NCBI GenBank assembly: GCA_023701135.1
Contig: JAMPXP010000033.1
Location: 1 to 38,248 of the forward strand
Source: Desulfobacula sp.
Lineage (GTDB): Bacteria; Desulfobacterota; Desulfobacteria; Desulfobacterales; Desulfobacteraceae
Reading direction: 5' to 3'
Length of the DNA: 38,248 nucleotides
The translations under genes were made by a program, and so were the position numbers. Within the stretch, counting starts at the first letter, position 1; the number at the start of each line of letters is the position of its first letter. Positions 1-7,667 of the stretch are shown piece by piece. Under the pieces are notes generated by a model. It ran no database searches, was not told the DNA's origin, and worked only from the letters and a program-made list of their open reading frames with translations.

Positions 1-21
1 ATCCTGCTGATGTTTAATCCA

Positions 22-57
22 TTCATGCTGAATGGCGTAACGGCCATCCAGCATGAA
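22..57 (-). repeat. Stem-loop downstream of dctP
   Basis: Arms at 22-36 and 43-57 pair over 15 bp with one mismatch around a 6-nt loop, beginning 13 nt beyond the TRAP binding-protein gene in its direction of transcription. No U-tract follows on the minus strand, so it is not a classical intrinsic terminator. In transport operons such structures often protect the 3' end of the binding-protein message. The dctQ/dctM membrane genes would be expected just outside the window; that is inference. Confidence 0.55.
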
Positions 58-69
58 ATCATATGAATA

Positions 70-1065
70 TTACAAATTCGCCTTGATGAAATCCACAACT
101 GCTTTTCCGTCAATGCCTTTGGCGCTGACGCTTTTGATGTATTCGTCAAAGATAGGGGCTATGGCCTTCTGCCATTTTTCTGATTCCTCTGGGCTCTGGG
201 GGACAATTTCCCCTCCTTTTTCCTTGAAAAAATCAAGTCCTTCCTTATCGATATCATCCCAGCCCTGGCCTGTTTTTACGACCCATTCCGCATTGATCGT
301 GTTAATAATATTCTGAATTTCCGGTGACAGGGCCTTCCATTTGGACTTGTTCATCATGACACCGAAAGCCAGCGAATACGCCGTTGAATAGTTTTCCATC
401 ATATATTTTGTAACTTCGCCCAGTTTCCAGCCTTTATTGGATTCCACCGGGTAGAGGGCTCCGTCCACAACGCCTTTCTGCAGCAATTCATAGGTTTCAT
501 TCATGGGTTTGCCCACGGGTGATCCGCCAAGGGCGCTGATAATGCTGCCGCTGGTTCCTGTTCCCCTGATTTTAAGACCTTTCATATCATCAAGGGTAAC
601 CACTTTTTTACTGACGGTGTGAAGAAGGCCTGGGCCATGGGCATGGAGATACATAATCTGGGTATCATCAAATTCTTTGGGCTGGAATTTGTTCAGGACT
701 GCATTGGCTACCCGGGTTGCCTGAGTTCCGTTCTTATAACCCATGGGAAGATCAATGGCAGTCGCAACCGGGAACCGTCCTGCCGTATAGGACAATACGG
801 TGAGCCCGATATCTGCTATCCCGCTGATGACCCCATCATAAATCTGGGGACCTTTTGCCAGGGAACCGGCCGGAAAATATTTTATCACCACTTCGCCGTT
901 GGTTCTTTTTTCAACTTCGGCACACCAACTCGCTGCAAGCTGACTCTGCTTGTGGGTAGGGGGGAAGAAATCCGCATAGGTGAGTTCGGTTTTAGCAAAT
1001 GCACTGAGAGTAAAAACAGCACTCAAGCAAAAGATTAAAAAAGATAGAAACATCGTTTTCTTCAT
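70..1065 (-). CDS. dctP: TRAP transporter solute-binding protein, DctP family
   Basis: A 331-residue periplasmic receptor for a tripartite ATP-independent transporter, which captures an organic acid and hands it to the DctQM membrane pair. The N-terminus is a typical Sec signal peptide (Lys-Lys, hydrophobic residues 5-22, Ala-x-Ala near 22-24). The fold's hallmark Lys-Ile-Arg-Gly motif places the conserved carboxylate-binding arginine at residue 167. The start is supported by AGGAG eight bases upstream. It lies 126 bp downstream of a CoA-ligase gene on the same strand, so an aromatic or other organic acid that is then CoA-activated is a reasonable guess for the ligand, but the sequence does not show it. 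The DctQ and DctM subunits are not in the window. Confidence 0.93.
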   Translation of the reverse strand: MKKTMFLSFLIFCLSAVFTLSAFAKTELTYADFFPPTHKQSQLAASWCAEVEKRTNGEVVIKYFPAGSLAKGPQIYDGVISGIADIGLTVLSYTAGRFPVATAIDLPMGYKNGTQATRVANAVLNKFQPKEFDDTQIMYLHAHGPGLLHTVSKKVVTLDDMKGLKIRGTGTSGSIISALGGSPVGKPMNETYELLQKGVVDGALYPVESNKGWKLGEVTKYMMENYSTAYSLAFGVMMNKSKWKALSPEIQNIINTINAEWVVKTGQGWDDIDKEGLDFFKEKGGEIVPQSPEESEKWQKAIAPIFDEYIKSVSAKGIDGKAVVDFIKANL

Positions 1066-1104
1066 TTTGTTATCTCCTGAAAATGGTTAAGGTGCCACTG
1101 GGAA

Positions 1105-1137
1105 ACTCATTTTTTAGCCTTTATATACTCATTTTTT
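1105..1137. repeat. Two 11-bp direct repeats upstream of dctP
   Basis: The sequence ACTCATTTTTT occurs at 1105-1115 and again at 1127-1137, exactly 22 bp apart (about two helical turns), 40-72 bp upstream of the dctP start. The spacing would suit a regulator binding one face of the helix. No regulator can be assigned. Confidence 0.35.
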
Positions 1138-1191
1138 CTAAACGTTAGCGGATTCACCTCCTTTCAAAGGGATTATGGGTGCACTGCAATT

Positions 1192-1401
1192 TTACGGGTT
1201 GGAGGACAACGGGTGATCCGCCAAGCCCAGTGTAACCAGATCGCAAAGGTTCAGCTCCATCATCTTTACACTGGCCAGCGCTCTTTTTGAATTCCGGGAC
1301 AGGGCCGGGAAAGAAGCGGCTGAAGCCTCCAGCTCAATTAATAGTGCTTTGGCTTTAAGGATATTGTCATTGAGTTGATTCAGGTCCAAAACGGTTTTCA
1401 T
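1192..1401 (-). CDS. Small protein translationally coupled to the CoA ligase
   Basis: A 69-residue protein I do not recognise. It starts inside the stop codon of the upstream CoA-ligase gene (ATGA overlap) and has a strong AAAGGAGG site seven bases before its ATG, so translation is almost certainly coupled. Residues 1-60 look largely helical, rich in Leu, Ala and Lys, with one cysteine near residue 53 and no signal peptide or membrane segment. CoA-ligase genes of this family are often followed by a small ACT-domain gene, but I see no ACT motif here. Being a real gene is well supported; its function is unknown. Confidence 0.7.
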   Translation of the reverse strand: MKTVLDLNQLNDNILKAKALLIELEASAASFPALSRNSKRALASVKMMELNLCDLVTLGLADHPLSSNP

Positions 1402-2747
1402 GGTCGGCCCTCCTTTTTCACCATATCTTTTTTTCTCAGGTCTTTGAACCGTTTTGCCTTGGCTTCGTACCTCGGCAGGCTGCCGTAATCATAATATTCA
1501 ATCTGATATCCAAGATTTGTTTTCAGCCGGAGCTGATCTTTTAAACGGTTTTCGACACTGATTTGCGAGACCTCAGGCAGAAGCTCCACCTTGAGCTTGA
1601 TCCGGTCCGCATCCCCTTGCTTATCCACGACCACTTCGAATTCATCGCCAAGACCGTCAATGGACCTGACAACCTCTTCGATGGCGGCCGGTGAGATGAG
1701 AACGCCCTTGACCTTTGTGATATCATCGGCCCGGCCGAGGACACCTCCCCGGATAAGCCTGAAAGAGCGGCCGCAGGAACAGGATTCCGAATCCCACTCG
1801 ATGATATCCTTGGAGTCAAACCGGATACAGGGCTGGGCGATGCGGTCCAGGGCCGTAATTACCATCTTTCCCTTCCGGCCCGGTTCTTCTATGATCTCGC
1901 CCGTCTCCAGGTCTTCAATCTCCACAAGAAACATGGCTTCATTCACATGCATGCCGCAAGGCTGTTTTCTGCATTCATAGGACCAGGCCCCGATTTCCGT
2001 TGCCCCTGAATGATCAAATACTTTTGCACCCCAGGCCTCTTCCATTCTTCGTTTAGTGCTGGGAATACCGGCCCCCGGCTCTCCTGCACAGGTGATCTTA
2101 TTGATGGAAAGCGTGGCCGGATCTATACCCATCTTGTTTTTTGCCACATCCGCCATATTCAGCACATAGGTAGGCGTGGCCATCATGGCCGTGGCCCTTA
2201 ATTCCCTGATCTTCAAAATACGGGACTGGGTATCCAGAACACCTCCGGGAACCACCTCGCACCCCAGCTTTTCAGCCGCATAATGCCCGGCCCAGAAAGC
2301 CACAAAAATATTATACCCAAAGGGAAGAAAGACCCTGTCGTTGGGCCGGTACCCTTGGGCCCACAGGATAAAGGACCAGCACTCGGACCACCATTCCCAG
2401 TCCTGCCAGGTATCGGGCTGATACACCGGCTGTCCTGTGGTGCCGCTGGTCTGGCGGAACACGGACACCTCTTCCAGAGGGACACAAAGGGCATCCCCGT
2501 AAGGGAAAGGATCTTTGTTCTGGATTTCCCGCATCATGGATTTTTCAACTTTTGGAATTTTTTTAATATCGTCTAAAGACCGGATATCGTCCGGTGTTAA
2601 TCCGGCCTTGTCATACAAGGCCCTGTGGAATTTTGAACGGGTATAGGCCCAGGCGAGTATCTGTTTGAATTTTTTAAACTGCAATACTTTCAGCTTTTCC
2701 CGGGGCAATTTTTCAAGGACCGGGTTCCAGTATTCCTGATCAAGCAT
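1398..2747 (-). CDS. paaK: Phenylacetate-CoA ligase family protein
   Basis: A 449-residue AMP-forming acyl-CoA ligase of the PaaK type, the usual family length. It activates an aryl or arylalkyl carboxylic acid with ATP and CoA. Visible motifs are the adenylate-binding loop Ser-Gly-Thr-Thr-Gly-Gln-Pro at residues 101-107, His-Ser-Gly-Ala-Thr-Glu in the middle, and the Cys-Ser-Cys-Gly motif before the C-terminal subdomain (Gly-Arg-Ala-Asp-Asp). The ATG follows AAGGA/AAGGAAA. It heads a short transcript with the 69-residue gene and perhaps dctP, downstream of a PAS-LuxR regulator gene and a palindromic site. Substrate is uncertain: phenylacetate, indoleacetate and other aryl acids are all used by this family in anaerobes. 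Confidence 0.88.
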   Translation of the reverse strand: MLDQEYWNPVLEKLPREKLKVLQFKKFKQILAWAYTRSKFHRALYDKAGLTPDDIRSLDDIKKIPKVEKSMMREIQNKDPFPYGDALCVPLEEVSVFRQTSGTTGQPVYQPDTWQDWEWWSECWSFILWAQGYRPNDRVFLPFGYNIFVAFWAGHYAAEKLGCEVVPGGVLDTQSRILKIRELRATAMMATPTYVLNMADVAKNKMGIDPATLSINKITCAGEPGAGIPSTKRRMEEAWGAKVFDHSGATEIGAWSYECRKQPCGMHVNEAMFLVEIEDLETGEIIEEPGRKGKMVITALDRIAQPCIRFDSKDIIEWDSESCSCGRSFRLIRGGVLGRADDITKVKGVLISPAAIEEVVRSIDGLGDEFEVVVDKQGDADRIKLKVELLPEVSQISVENRLKDQLRLKTNLGYQIEYYDYGSLPRYEAKAKRFKDLRKKDMVKKEGRP

Positions 2748-2829
2748 TTTCCTTATCCTTTTTTAAATTTGGTGAAAATTTATGTTCTATCAATATCTTG
2801 ATAAAAAACAATTAACAAGGGCTATATTT

Positions 2830-2857
2830 CAGGTATAAACCAGGTATAAAATATACC
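2830..2857. promoter_or_regulatory. Candidate operator: palindrome plus extra half-site upstream of paaK
   Basis: A 15-bp palindrome, GGTATA-AAA-TATACC, occupies 2843-2857, and a further GGTATA half-site at 2832-2837 forms an 11-bp-spaced direct repeat (CAGGTATAAA at 2830 and 2841). It lies directly after the stop codon of the PAS-LuxR regulator gene, 83-110 bp upstream of the paaK start, a typical position for an activator. Its recognition by that regulator is inference. Confidence 0.5.
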
Positions 2858-2859
2858 CA

Positions 2860-3750
2860 TTATTCTGAAGAAGACAAAAAAGTTCTGAGGTTAATGCTCT
2901 GGTTGGTGATCCCGATTTTTCTGCGGATGCTTTTACGGTAAAACTCAACGGTTTTTTCGGACAGGTTGAGAATCCCTGCAATATCCTTGGTTGTTTTTCC
3001 GAATTTGACCATATTGGCCACCTGGATTTCCGATGGGGTCAGGTTCCTAAATTCCAGGGACATTCTGTGCAGAAACGGGGAGACAATATCATGAAGCGTG
3101 GATTCCATGATATCCAGACACCCTTTTTGCCTTTCATCCAATTCAGATCCCCGCATTTTTTCAATATAAGGAATCACCAGTTCCCTGATATTTACCAGCA
3201 TTCTTTCTTCCAGCAGGGTCTTGTCTTCTTCTCTTTTCTTTAAGAGGACCCGAAGAGCCGTATTCACTTCTTCAAGACTCTGGGTCTTATTTTCAATCTC
3301 CTTTGTCCTTTGCCGGACCCTGAGTTCCAGAAGATTTATCTCTTTTTTCTGGGTGGAAATATCCGTAATAATGGCAAAACTCCCCTTAAACCGGCCTTCT
3401 GCATCAAAATAGGGGGTGGGTGTCATGATGGAATGGAGGTGTGAACCGTCCTTTTTGATCCAGACGATCTCATAGGGGTCACGTCCTCCTTTTCTTCGCT
3501 TTTCAAGCTGGTCCAGAAGAATTTTTTTATTCTCATCATCCAGGAACTGATCTACTTTCTGACCGATGATCTCATCCCTTGACCGTCCCCACATCCGGCA
3601 AAGCGTCTCATTGGCATAGGTTGTGACCTGGTGTTCATCGATTTCGCTCAACCCGTCTCCCATGGTTTCCACAAGGGTCCGGTATCGCTGCTCGCTGGTA
3701 AATAATGCGCCTTCCCTGTCGGGTTTCAGTTCCTCATTGGTCATTTGCAT
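2860..3750 (-). CDS. PAS-domain transcriptional regulator with LuxR-type HTH
   Basis: A 296-residue one-component regulator. Residues about 20-135 form a PAS domain ending in the usual Asp-Ile-Ser linker. Residues 135-200 are a charged coiled coil. Residues 236-285 are a LuxR/GerE helix-turn-helix (Leu-Thr-Pro-Ser-Glu-Ile...Lys-Thr-Val-Glu-Phe). It would sense a small ligand or redox state in the cytoplasm and bind DNA as a dimer. Its ATG is six bases past the stop of the phosphoesterase gene and has only a weak ribosome site, suggesting coupling within a three-gene operon. The downstream paaK gene and the palindrome at 2843-2857 make it a candidate regulator of aryl-acid activation. Confidence 0.85.
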   Translation of the reverse strand: MQMTNEELKPDREGALFTSEQRYRTLVETMGDGLSEIDEHQVTTYANETLCRMWGRSRDEIIGQKVDQFLDDENKKILLDQLEKRRKGGRDPYEIVWIKKDGSHLHSIMTPTPYFDAEGRFKGSFAIITDISTQKKEINLLELRVRQRTKEIENKTQSLEEVNTALRVLLKKREEDKTLLEERMLVNIRELVIPYIEKMRGSELDERQKGCLDIMESTLHDIVSPFLHRMSLEFRNLTPSEIQVANMVKFGKTTKDIAGILNLSEKTVEFYRKSIRRKIGITNQSINLRTFLSSSE

Positions 3751-3756
3751 ACAAAA

Positions 3757-4749
3757 TCATTCGATTTTTCTTCCTGCCGTTTTTTCAATAGCCTCAATAA
3801 TCCATCCGCCAACGGATTTTTTACTGATAGAGCCTGTCTGCTTTCTCACCCGTTTTAATTCAAGTTCGGCCCGGGCCATGGTTTTATGCCCCCCGGCAGA
3901 GCCCAATGCCGAAAAGGCCTCCTTGGCCGTATTCCCCGCGCCTTTTCGCAAACCGTCATTGCGGATGACAATAATGAGTTTTTTCTCGTAGATTCCGGAT
4001 ATAACGCTCCAGTTGATCTTTGACAGGGTTAAAAAAAAATCCGCCACCACCACAAGGCCGTCGGGCTTTGAAATATTTCCGGCATGAAAAAACACCCGGT
4101 TATTGATCACCTTTCTGTGTTTAATGGCCCTTCCTAGAAAATCAAGGTCTTCCTGGGTTAAAGTAGCCCTTTCCACCTTTGTGACGATATTATTGTCCGC
4201 GAACCGGTAAAGATACTGGAAGGCCTTGATATCTTTCAGGCTTGCGCCCCGGGTGAAATCCGCCGTATCTGTTTTAATGCCCAGCATCAAAGCTGCTGCA
4301 AGCTTTGCCGAAGGTTTGATGTTGCGGGTCTTCAAATATTCGGTCATCATGGTGGCGCAGGCCCCGTAATCGGACCGGATATCCACATAGGGCGCATCAC
4401 CATCGTAACTTAGCGGATGATGATCAATGACGGCATCAAAGGTAAATCCGGAAAACTGTTCATTGTGACCGGGCTGTGAGTCTATGATGATGAAGGCTTC
4501 AAAATTTTCTTTATTCACCTTATCCAGCTCCACCAGGCCGGACTCCGTATGTTCGATCATGGCAAGGTTATCCGGACGGGTAATCCGGTTGAAATGAGCG
4601 ATGACGACTTCCGCCGCTTTCCGCCACAAGAGACGCTTCACCGCCATGGCAGATGCAATGGCATCGGGGTCCGCATTGATGATGATCAGCACCTTTGAAT
4701 TGCCGGAGAAAAGGTTTAAAAACCGTTTGAGTTTTTCCTTGTTGTTCAT
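3757..4749 (-). CDS. DHH-family phosphoesterase (NrnA/RecJ-like)
   Basis: A 330-residue DHH/DHHA1 protein, a family that hydrolyses phosphodiesters in short oligonucleotides, cyclic dinucleotides or phosphonucleotides with manganese. Motif I reads Asn25-Ala-Asp27-Pro-Asp29, with Asn where His is more common. Motif II is Asp90. The signature Asp109-His110-His111 is intact, and the DHHA1 glycine motif (Gly-Gly-His-Lys-Thr-Met-Ala-Arg) is near residue 285. The start overlaps the stop of the upstream membrane-protein gene (ATGA). The operon position between a membrane protein and a PAS regulator could indicate nucleotide signalling, but general nanoRNase activity is equally possible. Confidence 0.85.
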   Translation of the reverse strand: MNNKEKLKRFLNLFSGNSKVLIIINADPDAIASAMAVKRLLWRKAAEVVIAHFNRITRPDNLAMIEHTESGLVELDKVNKENFEAFIIIDSQPGHNEQFSGFTFDAVIDHHPLSYDGDAPYVDIRSDYGACATMMTEYLKTRNIKPSAKLAAALMLGIKTDTADFTRGASLKDIKAFQYLYRFADNNIVTKVERATLTQEDLDFLGRAIKHRKVINNRVFFHAGNISKPDGLVVVADFFLTLSKINWSVISGIYEKKLIIVIRNDGLRKGAGNTAKEAFSALGSAGGHKTMARAELELKRVRKQTGSISKKSVGGWIIEAIEKTAGRKIE

Positions 4750-5846
4750 TGCACGCTTTCCTTTTTATTGCTGCTGAAAAACAGGGTCAGCGTAATAAAG
4801 GCATATCCGATAATGGCCAAAACGGCAAACACGCCGTAAAATACGCCCAGAGGAGCAAGGACAAGGGCTGTCAGCCAATGGACGGCAATAACAGTGGGCG
4901 AGTGCAGTTTGATGGGGAAATCATCAAACCGGCAGATCACGGCAAGACCGCAAAGGTTCCAGCCGTAAAGGGAGGCGAAAACATGCATCTGCAACAGCCA
5001 TTTCGTCTTGGAGGGGTCGTAATCCGGTGACATCTGCAATAGGATATAAGCGATCCCCGAAACGGCTGTGAAATTCAAAAACCCGATCCCCGAGGTCAAA
5101 AAAAGTTTCTGCTGAATATTATCGGCAAATGTTGCATAAAGGAAAAATACCGTGATAACGGCCAAAAACAGGGCTGATGTGACATAAATCTGGGGGATAA
5201 ACCGTTCAAACAGGATAAACACAAAAAAGATGATCACTCCCAGGGTAATGGTCCAGAAACACATTTCCATCACAACTTTGGCTGATGTGCCCTCCATCTT
5301 TCTCAGCATGGAGAAGACAAGGGATAAAGAGATAAGGGACAAGGGGAAGGAAAATCCAAGGAAAAACGTATTCAAGGTCAATTTTTCCATATAGATAAGC
5401 TTGAGGTATTCGTTGTTGAGGATCACCAGGGAAGCCATGACAATCCCTATGGAAAGACAGAGCAGGGATGCCTGGTGAAATTTTTTAGACACGGATTCCT
5501 TTGAACTGAAAAAGGAAATGGGAAAAAATGAGAATTCCTCAATCCTGATTTTCTCCACCAAGCAGGTCAGGGGGATGGATACGGCAATGGTTATTGGATA
5601 TAACTTTAAAAAAGCAGATACCGCATAAACGATGGATCCTGAAAAAAACAGAAGAACGGTTCCGGATATCCGGGCCCTGGCCTGGGTATAATAGAGCAGA
5701 ATGGTTCCCCCGGTACAAAGATTGAAAAGAAAGATATGAAGCCTTTCAAAACTGTAGTGTTCTGCAGGAAAATAAATATTCATAAACCCGAAGATGAGGG
5801 CTGCAATCATTAAAATGGAGAAAAGAAGCTTCAATCTATTGTTCAT
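4746..5846 (-). CDS. Polytopic membrane protein of unknown function
   Basis: A 366-residue integral membrane protein with roughly ten hydrophobic segments (for example near residues 8-28, 35-55, 60-95, 125-150, 160-185, 195-215, 220-245, 250-275, 290-310 and 320-360). I do not recognise the family. Two histidine-containing stretches near the C-terminal third (a Met-His-Val-Phe-Ala-Ser-Leu-Tyr-Gly-Trp segment and an Ala-Val-His-Trp-Leu segment) could be metal or haem ligands. The start has only a weak AGG site. The stop overlaps the DHH gene start, so the two products are probably made together. Confidence 0.75.
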   Translation of the reverse strand: MNNRLKLLFSILMIAALIFGFMNIYFPAEHYSFERLHIFLFNLCTGGTILLYYTQARARISGTVLLFFSGSIVYAVSAFLKLYPITIAVSIPLTCLVEKIRIEEFSFFPISFFSSKESVSKKFHQASLLCLSIGIVMASLVILNNEYLKLIYMEKLTLNTFFLGFSFPLSLISLSLVFSMLRKMEGTSAKVVMEMCFWTITLGVIIFFVFILFERFIPQIYVTSALFLAVITVFFLYATFADNIQQKLFLTSGIGFLNFTAVSGIAYILLQMSPDYDPSKTKWLLQMHVFASLYGWNLCGLAVICRFDDFPIKLHSPTVIAVHWLTALVLAPLGVFYGVFAVLAIIGYAFITLTLFFSSNKKESVQ

Positions 5847-5897
5847 GGTGTAATTAAACCTATTGGCCCATCTGTAAAATTCCCGGCATCTGTCTTC

Positions 5898-7271
5898 CTA
5901 TCGTCCCAGGACATGTCTCAATGCCGGGACAAGTGTCTCATGCTGATACGAAAACCCATGGTTCAAAAGTTTTTCAGGTTTGACCCGGGCGCTTGCCAAA
6001 AGGGTTTCTTGTCCCATTTCTCCCCATAACAGCCGGGCCGGAAAGGCGGGGAATCTGAAAAATATTTTTTTTAAAAAAACCTTTGCCAGAGTGACCGAAA
6101 ATTCCTGGTTTGTAACCGGATGGGGCGCCGTCAGGTTTACAGGACCCTGGATATCCTCTGAATTCAATATATGCAGAATAGCGGACACGGTATCATCCAT
6201 GCTGATCCAGCTCATATACTGCCGCCCGTGGGAAAGGATTACCCCGCAACCGGTTTTAAACGGCACCGCCATCCTGGCCAGGGCGCCTCCGGCAGGGGTG
6301 AGAACAATTCCGATCCTGAGCTGAACCGTTCGGATTCCGGCCGTCTCCGCCTCCTTGGCCGCATCTTCCCATTGTTGACAGACCCAGGAGATGAAGCAAT
6401 GACCCGGAGCCGAAGATTCCGTTAATACCGTATCCTTGCCTTCCCCGTAAAATCCGATGGCAGACGATGAGACAAAGACACCGGGCTTGTGCTTCAGGGT
6501 TTTCATCTTTTCCACAAGAAGCCGGGTGGGCATGATTCTTGAGTCCAGGATCTTTTTTTTCTGCTCACGGGTCCACCTCCCCCTTGAAATATCCAGCCCG
6601 TTTAAATTAATGACGGCGTCGATGGGGCCTGCCGATTCCAGGTCCAGGTCTCCCTTGTAAGGGTCCCAGAAAAGCTCGTCCTTTTGCAGATTGCCTTTTT
6701 TGCGGACCAGCCGGATCACCTCATGGCCGCGGGTTTGCAAAAACGGAACAAGGACGCTGCCAATGGTACCGCCGGAACCGGAAATAAGGATTCTTTTTTT
6801 CGGCATCTCTTCTGAATAGTGTTCAAGGTCATATTTGAGAACCCTGTGGCGGTAACTGAACATCCTTTCAAATTCTTTTTTAGCATATCCGTAAAAGGGC
6901 CTGCTCAGGATTCCAAAGGGCAGCTTAAATTCCACCCGGTCTTCCATGACCATGCCGGAGGCCCCGTCGGAAATAAATCGATGGGTGTGCTCCCATTTGG
7001 AAAACGGACCTTTGACCTGACAATCCTTAAATTCCTGATTCTTCCGGTACTCAATGTGTTCGGCCACCCAGAGGCGAGGTATTTTAAATATTTGAATCCG
7101 GAAAGTGACCTTAACGCCTCTTTGAATCCCCTCTCCACATCGGGAGATGAGTTTCATGGGCGCCCAGGGAGGAGTCAGCCTGGCGATGGCTCCGTTTCTT
7201 TCATGCCATGAAAAAACCGCCTCAACCGGAGCATTGATCCGGGTTCTCTTTATATAAATATCACTCTTCAC
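5898..7271 (-). CDS. SRPBCC domain fused to TIGR01777-type NAD-dependent epimerase
   Basis: A 457-residue fusion. Residues 1-150 resemble a SRPBCC/START-like hydrophobic-ligand domain (polyketide cyclase type). Residues 158-457 are an extended short-chain dehydrogenase/epimerase of the YfcH/TIGR01777 family with the nucleotide-binding Gly165-x-Gly167-Gly-x-x-Gly171 motif and the family's Ser-Ser-Ala-Ile-Gly-Phe-Tyr-Gly segment. The substrate of this family is not established. A second, unfused copy is encoded at 23016-23918. It is divergent from the rubredoxin gene and 51 bp upstream of the membrane-protein gene. Confidence 0.85.
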   Translation of the reverse strand: MKSDIYIKRTRINAPVEAVFSWHERNGAIARLTPPWAPMKLISRCGEGIQRGVKVTFRIQIFKIPRLWVAEHIEYRKNQEFKDCQVKGPFSKWEHTHRFISDGASGMVMEDRVEFKLPFGILSRPFYGYAKKEFERMFSYRHRVLKYDLEHYSEEMPKKRILISGSGGTIGSVLVPFLQTRGHEVIRLVRKKGNLQKDELFWDPYKGDLDLESAGPIDAVINLNGLDISRGRWTREQKKKILDSRIMPTRLLVEKMKTLKHKPGVFVSSSAIGFYGEGKDTVLTESSAPGHCFISWVCQQWEDAAKEAETAGIRTVQLRIGIVLTPAGGALARMAVPFKTGCGVILSHGRQYMSWISMDDTVSAILHILNSEDIQGPVNLTAPHPVTNQEFSVTLAKVFLKKIFFRFPAFPARLLWGEMGQETLLASARVKPEKLLNHGFSYQHETLVPALRHVLGR

Positions 7272-7479
7272 GACCAGCTCTTAAATTAATTCATCCATTG
7301 ATTTTGAGGTTCTTATACTATAATAATAATTTTTAAGTTTAAACCTTTTTTATCGAGACAAGGATTTAAGATTCAAAGGCACATTCTTTGCAGAGTCTTC
7401 GGATGTTGCGTTGGCCTGAATATCGGCTGACTTTTATTGAATGATAACAATTAACGAATGGATGATAGGAGGATTTACC
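7272..7479. promoter_or_regulatory. Divergent promoter region between epimerase fusion and rubredoxin
   Basis: This 208-bp AT-rich region serves genes leaving in both directions. On the plus strand TTGATT (7298-7303) and TATAAT (7319-7324) form a possible promoter, but the 15-bp spacing is short. An AT-rich partial dyad lies just before the rubredoxin ribosome site (around 7438-7455). It is too degenerate to name as a Fur or Rex box. Confidence 0.35.
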
Positions 7480-7641
7480 ATGAACAAATATGAATGTTCT
7501 ATCTGCGGCTATGTGTATGACCCTGCCAACGGCGACCCTGACAACGGCATCGCGCCGGGAACCTCATTTGAAGACCTGCCGGAAGACTGGGTCTGCCCCC
7601 TTTGCGGGGCTGCCAAAGAAAATTTTGAAAAAATGGATTGA
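7480..7641 (+). CDS. rub: Rubredoxin
   Basis: A 53-residue rubredoxin, the standard length, with the iron ligands Cys6-x-x-Cys9 and Cys39-x-x-Cys42 and the conserved Pro-Leu-Cys-Gly knuckle. It is a small cytoplasmic one-electron carrier. AGGAGG at 7467-7472 lies seven bases before the chosen ATG, so an in-frame ATG at 7441 is not used. It is 26 bp upstream of the flavodiiron oxygen reductase gene, the partner it donates electrons to in Desulfovibrio gigas (established for that pair). Co-transcription is very likely. Confidence 0.97.
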   Translation: MNKYECSICGYVYDPANGDPDNGIAPGTSFEDLPEDWVCPLCGAAKENFEKMD

Positions 7642-7667
7642 TACTCAAACAGGGAGGCCGTTAAAAA

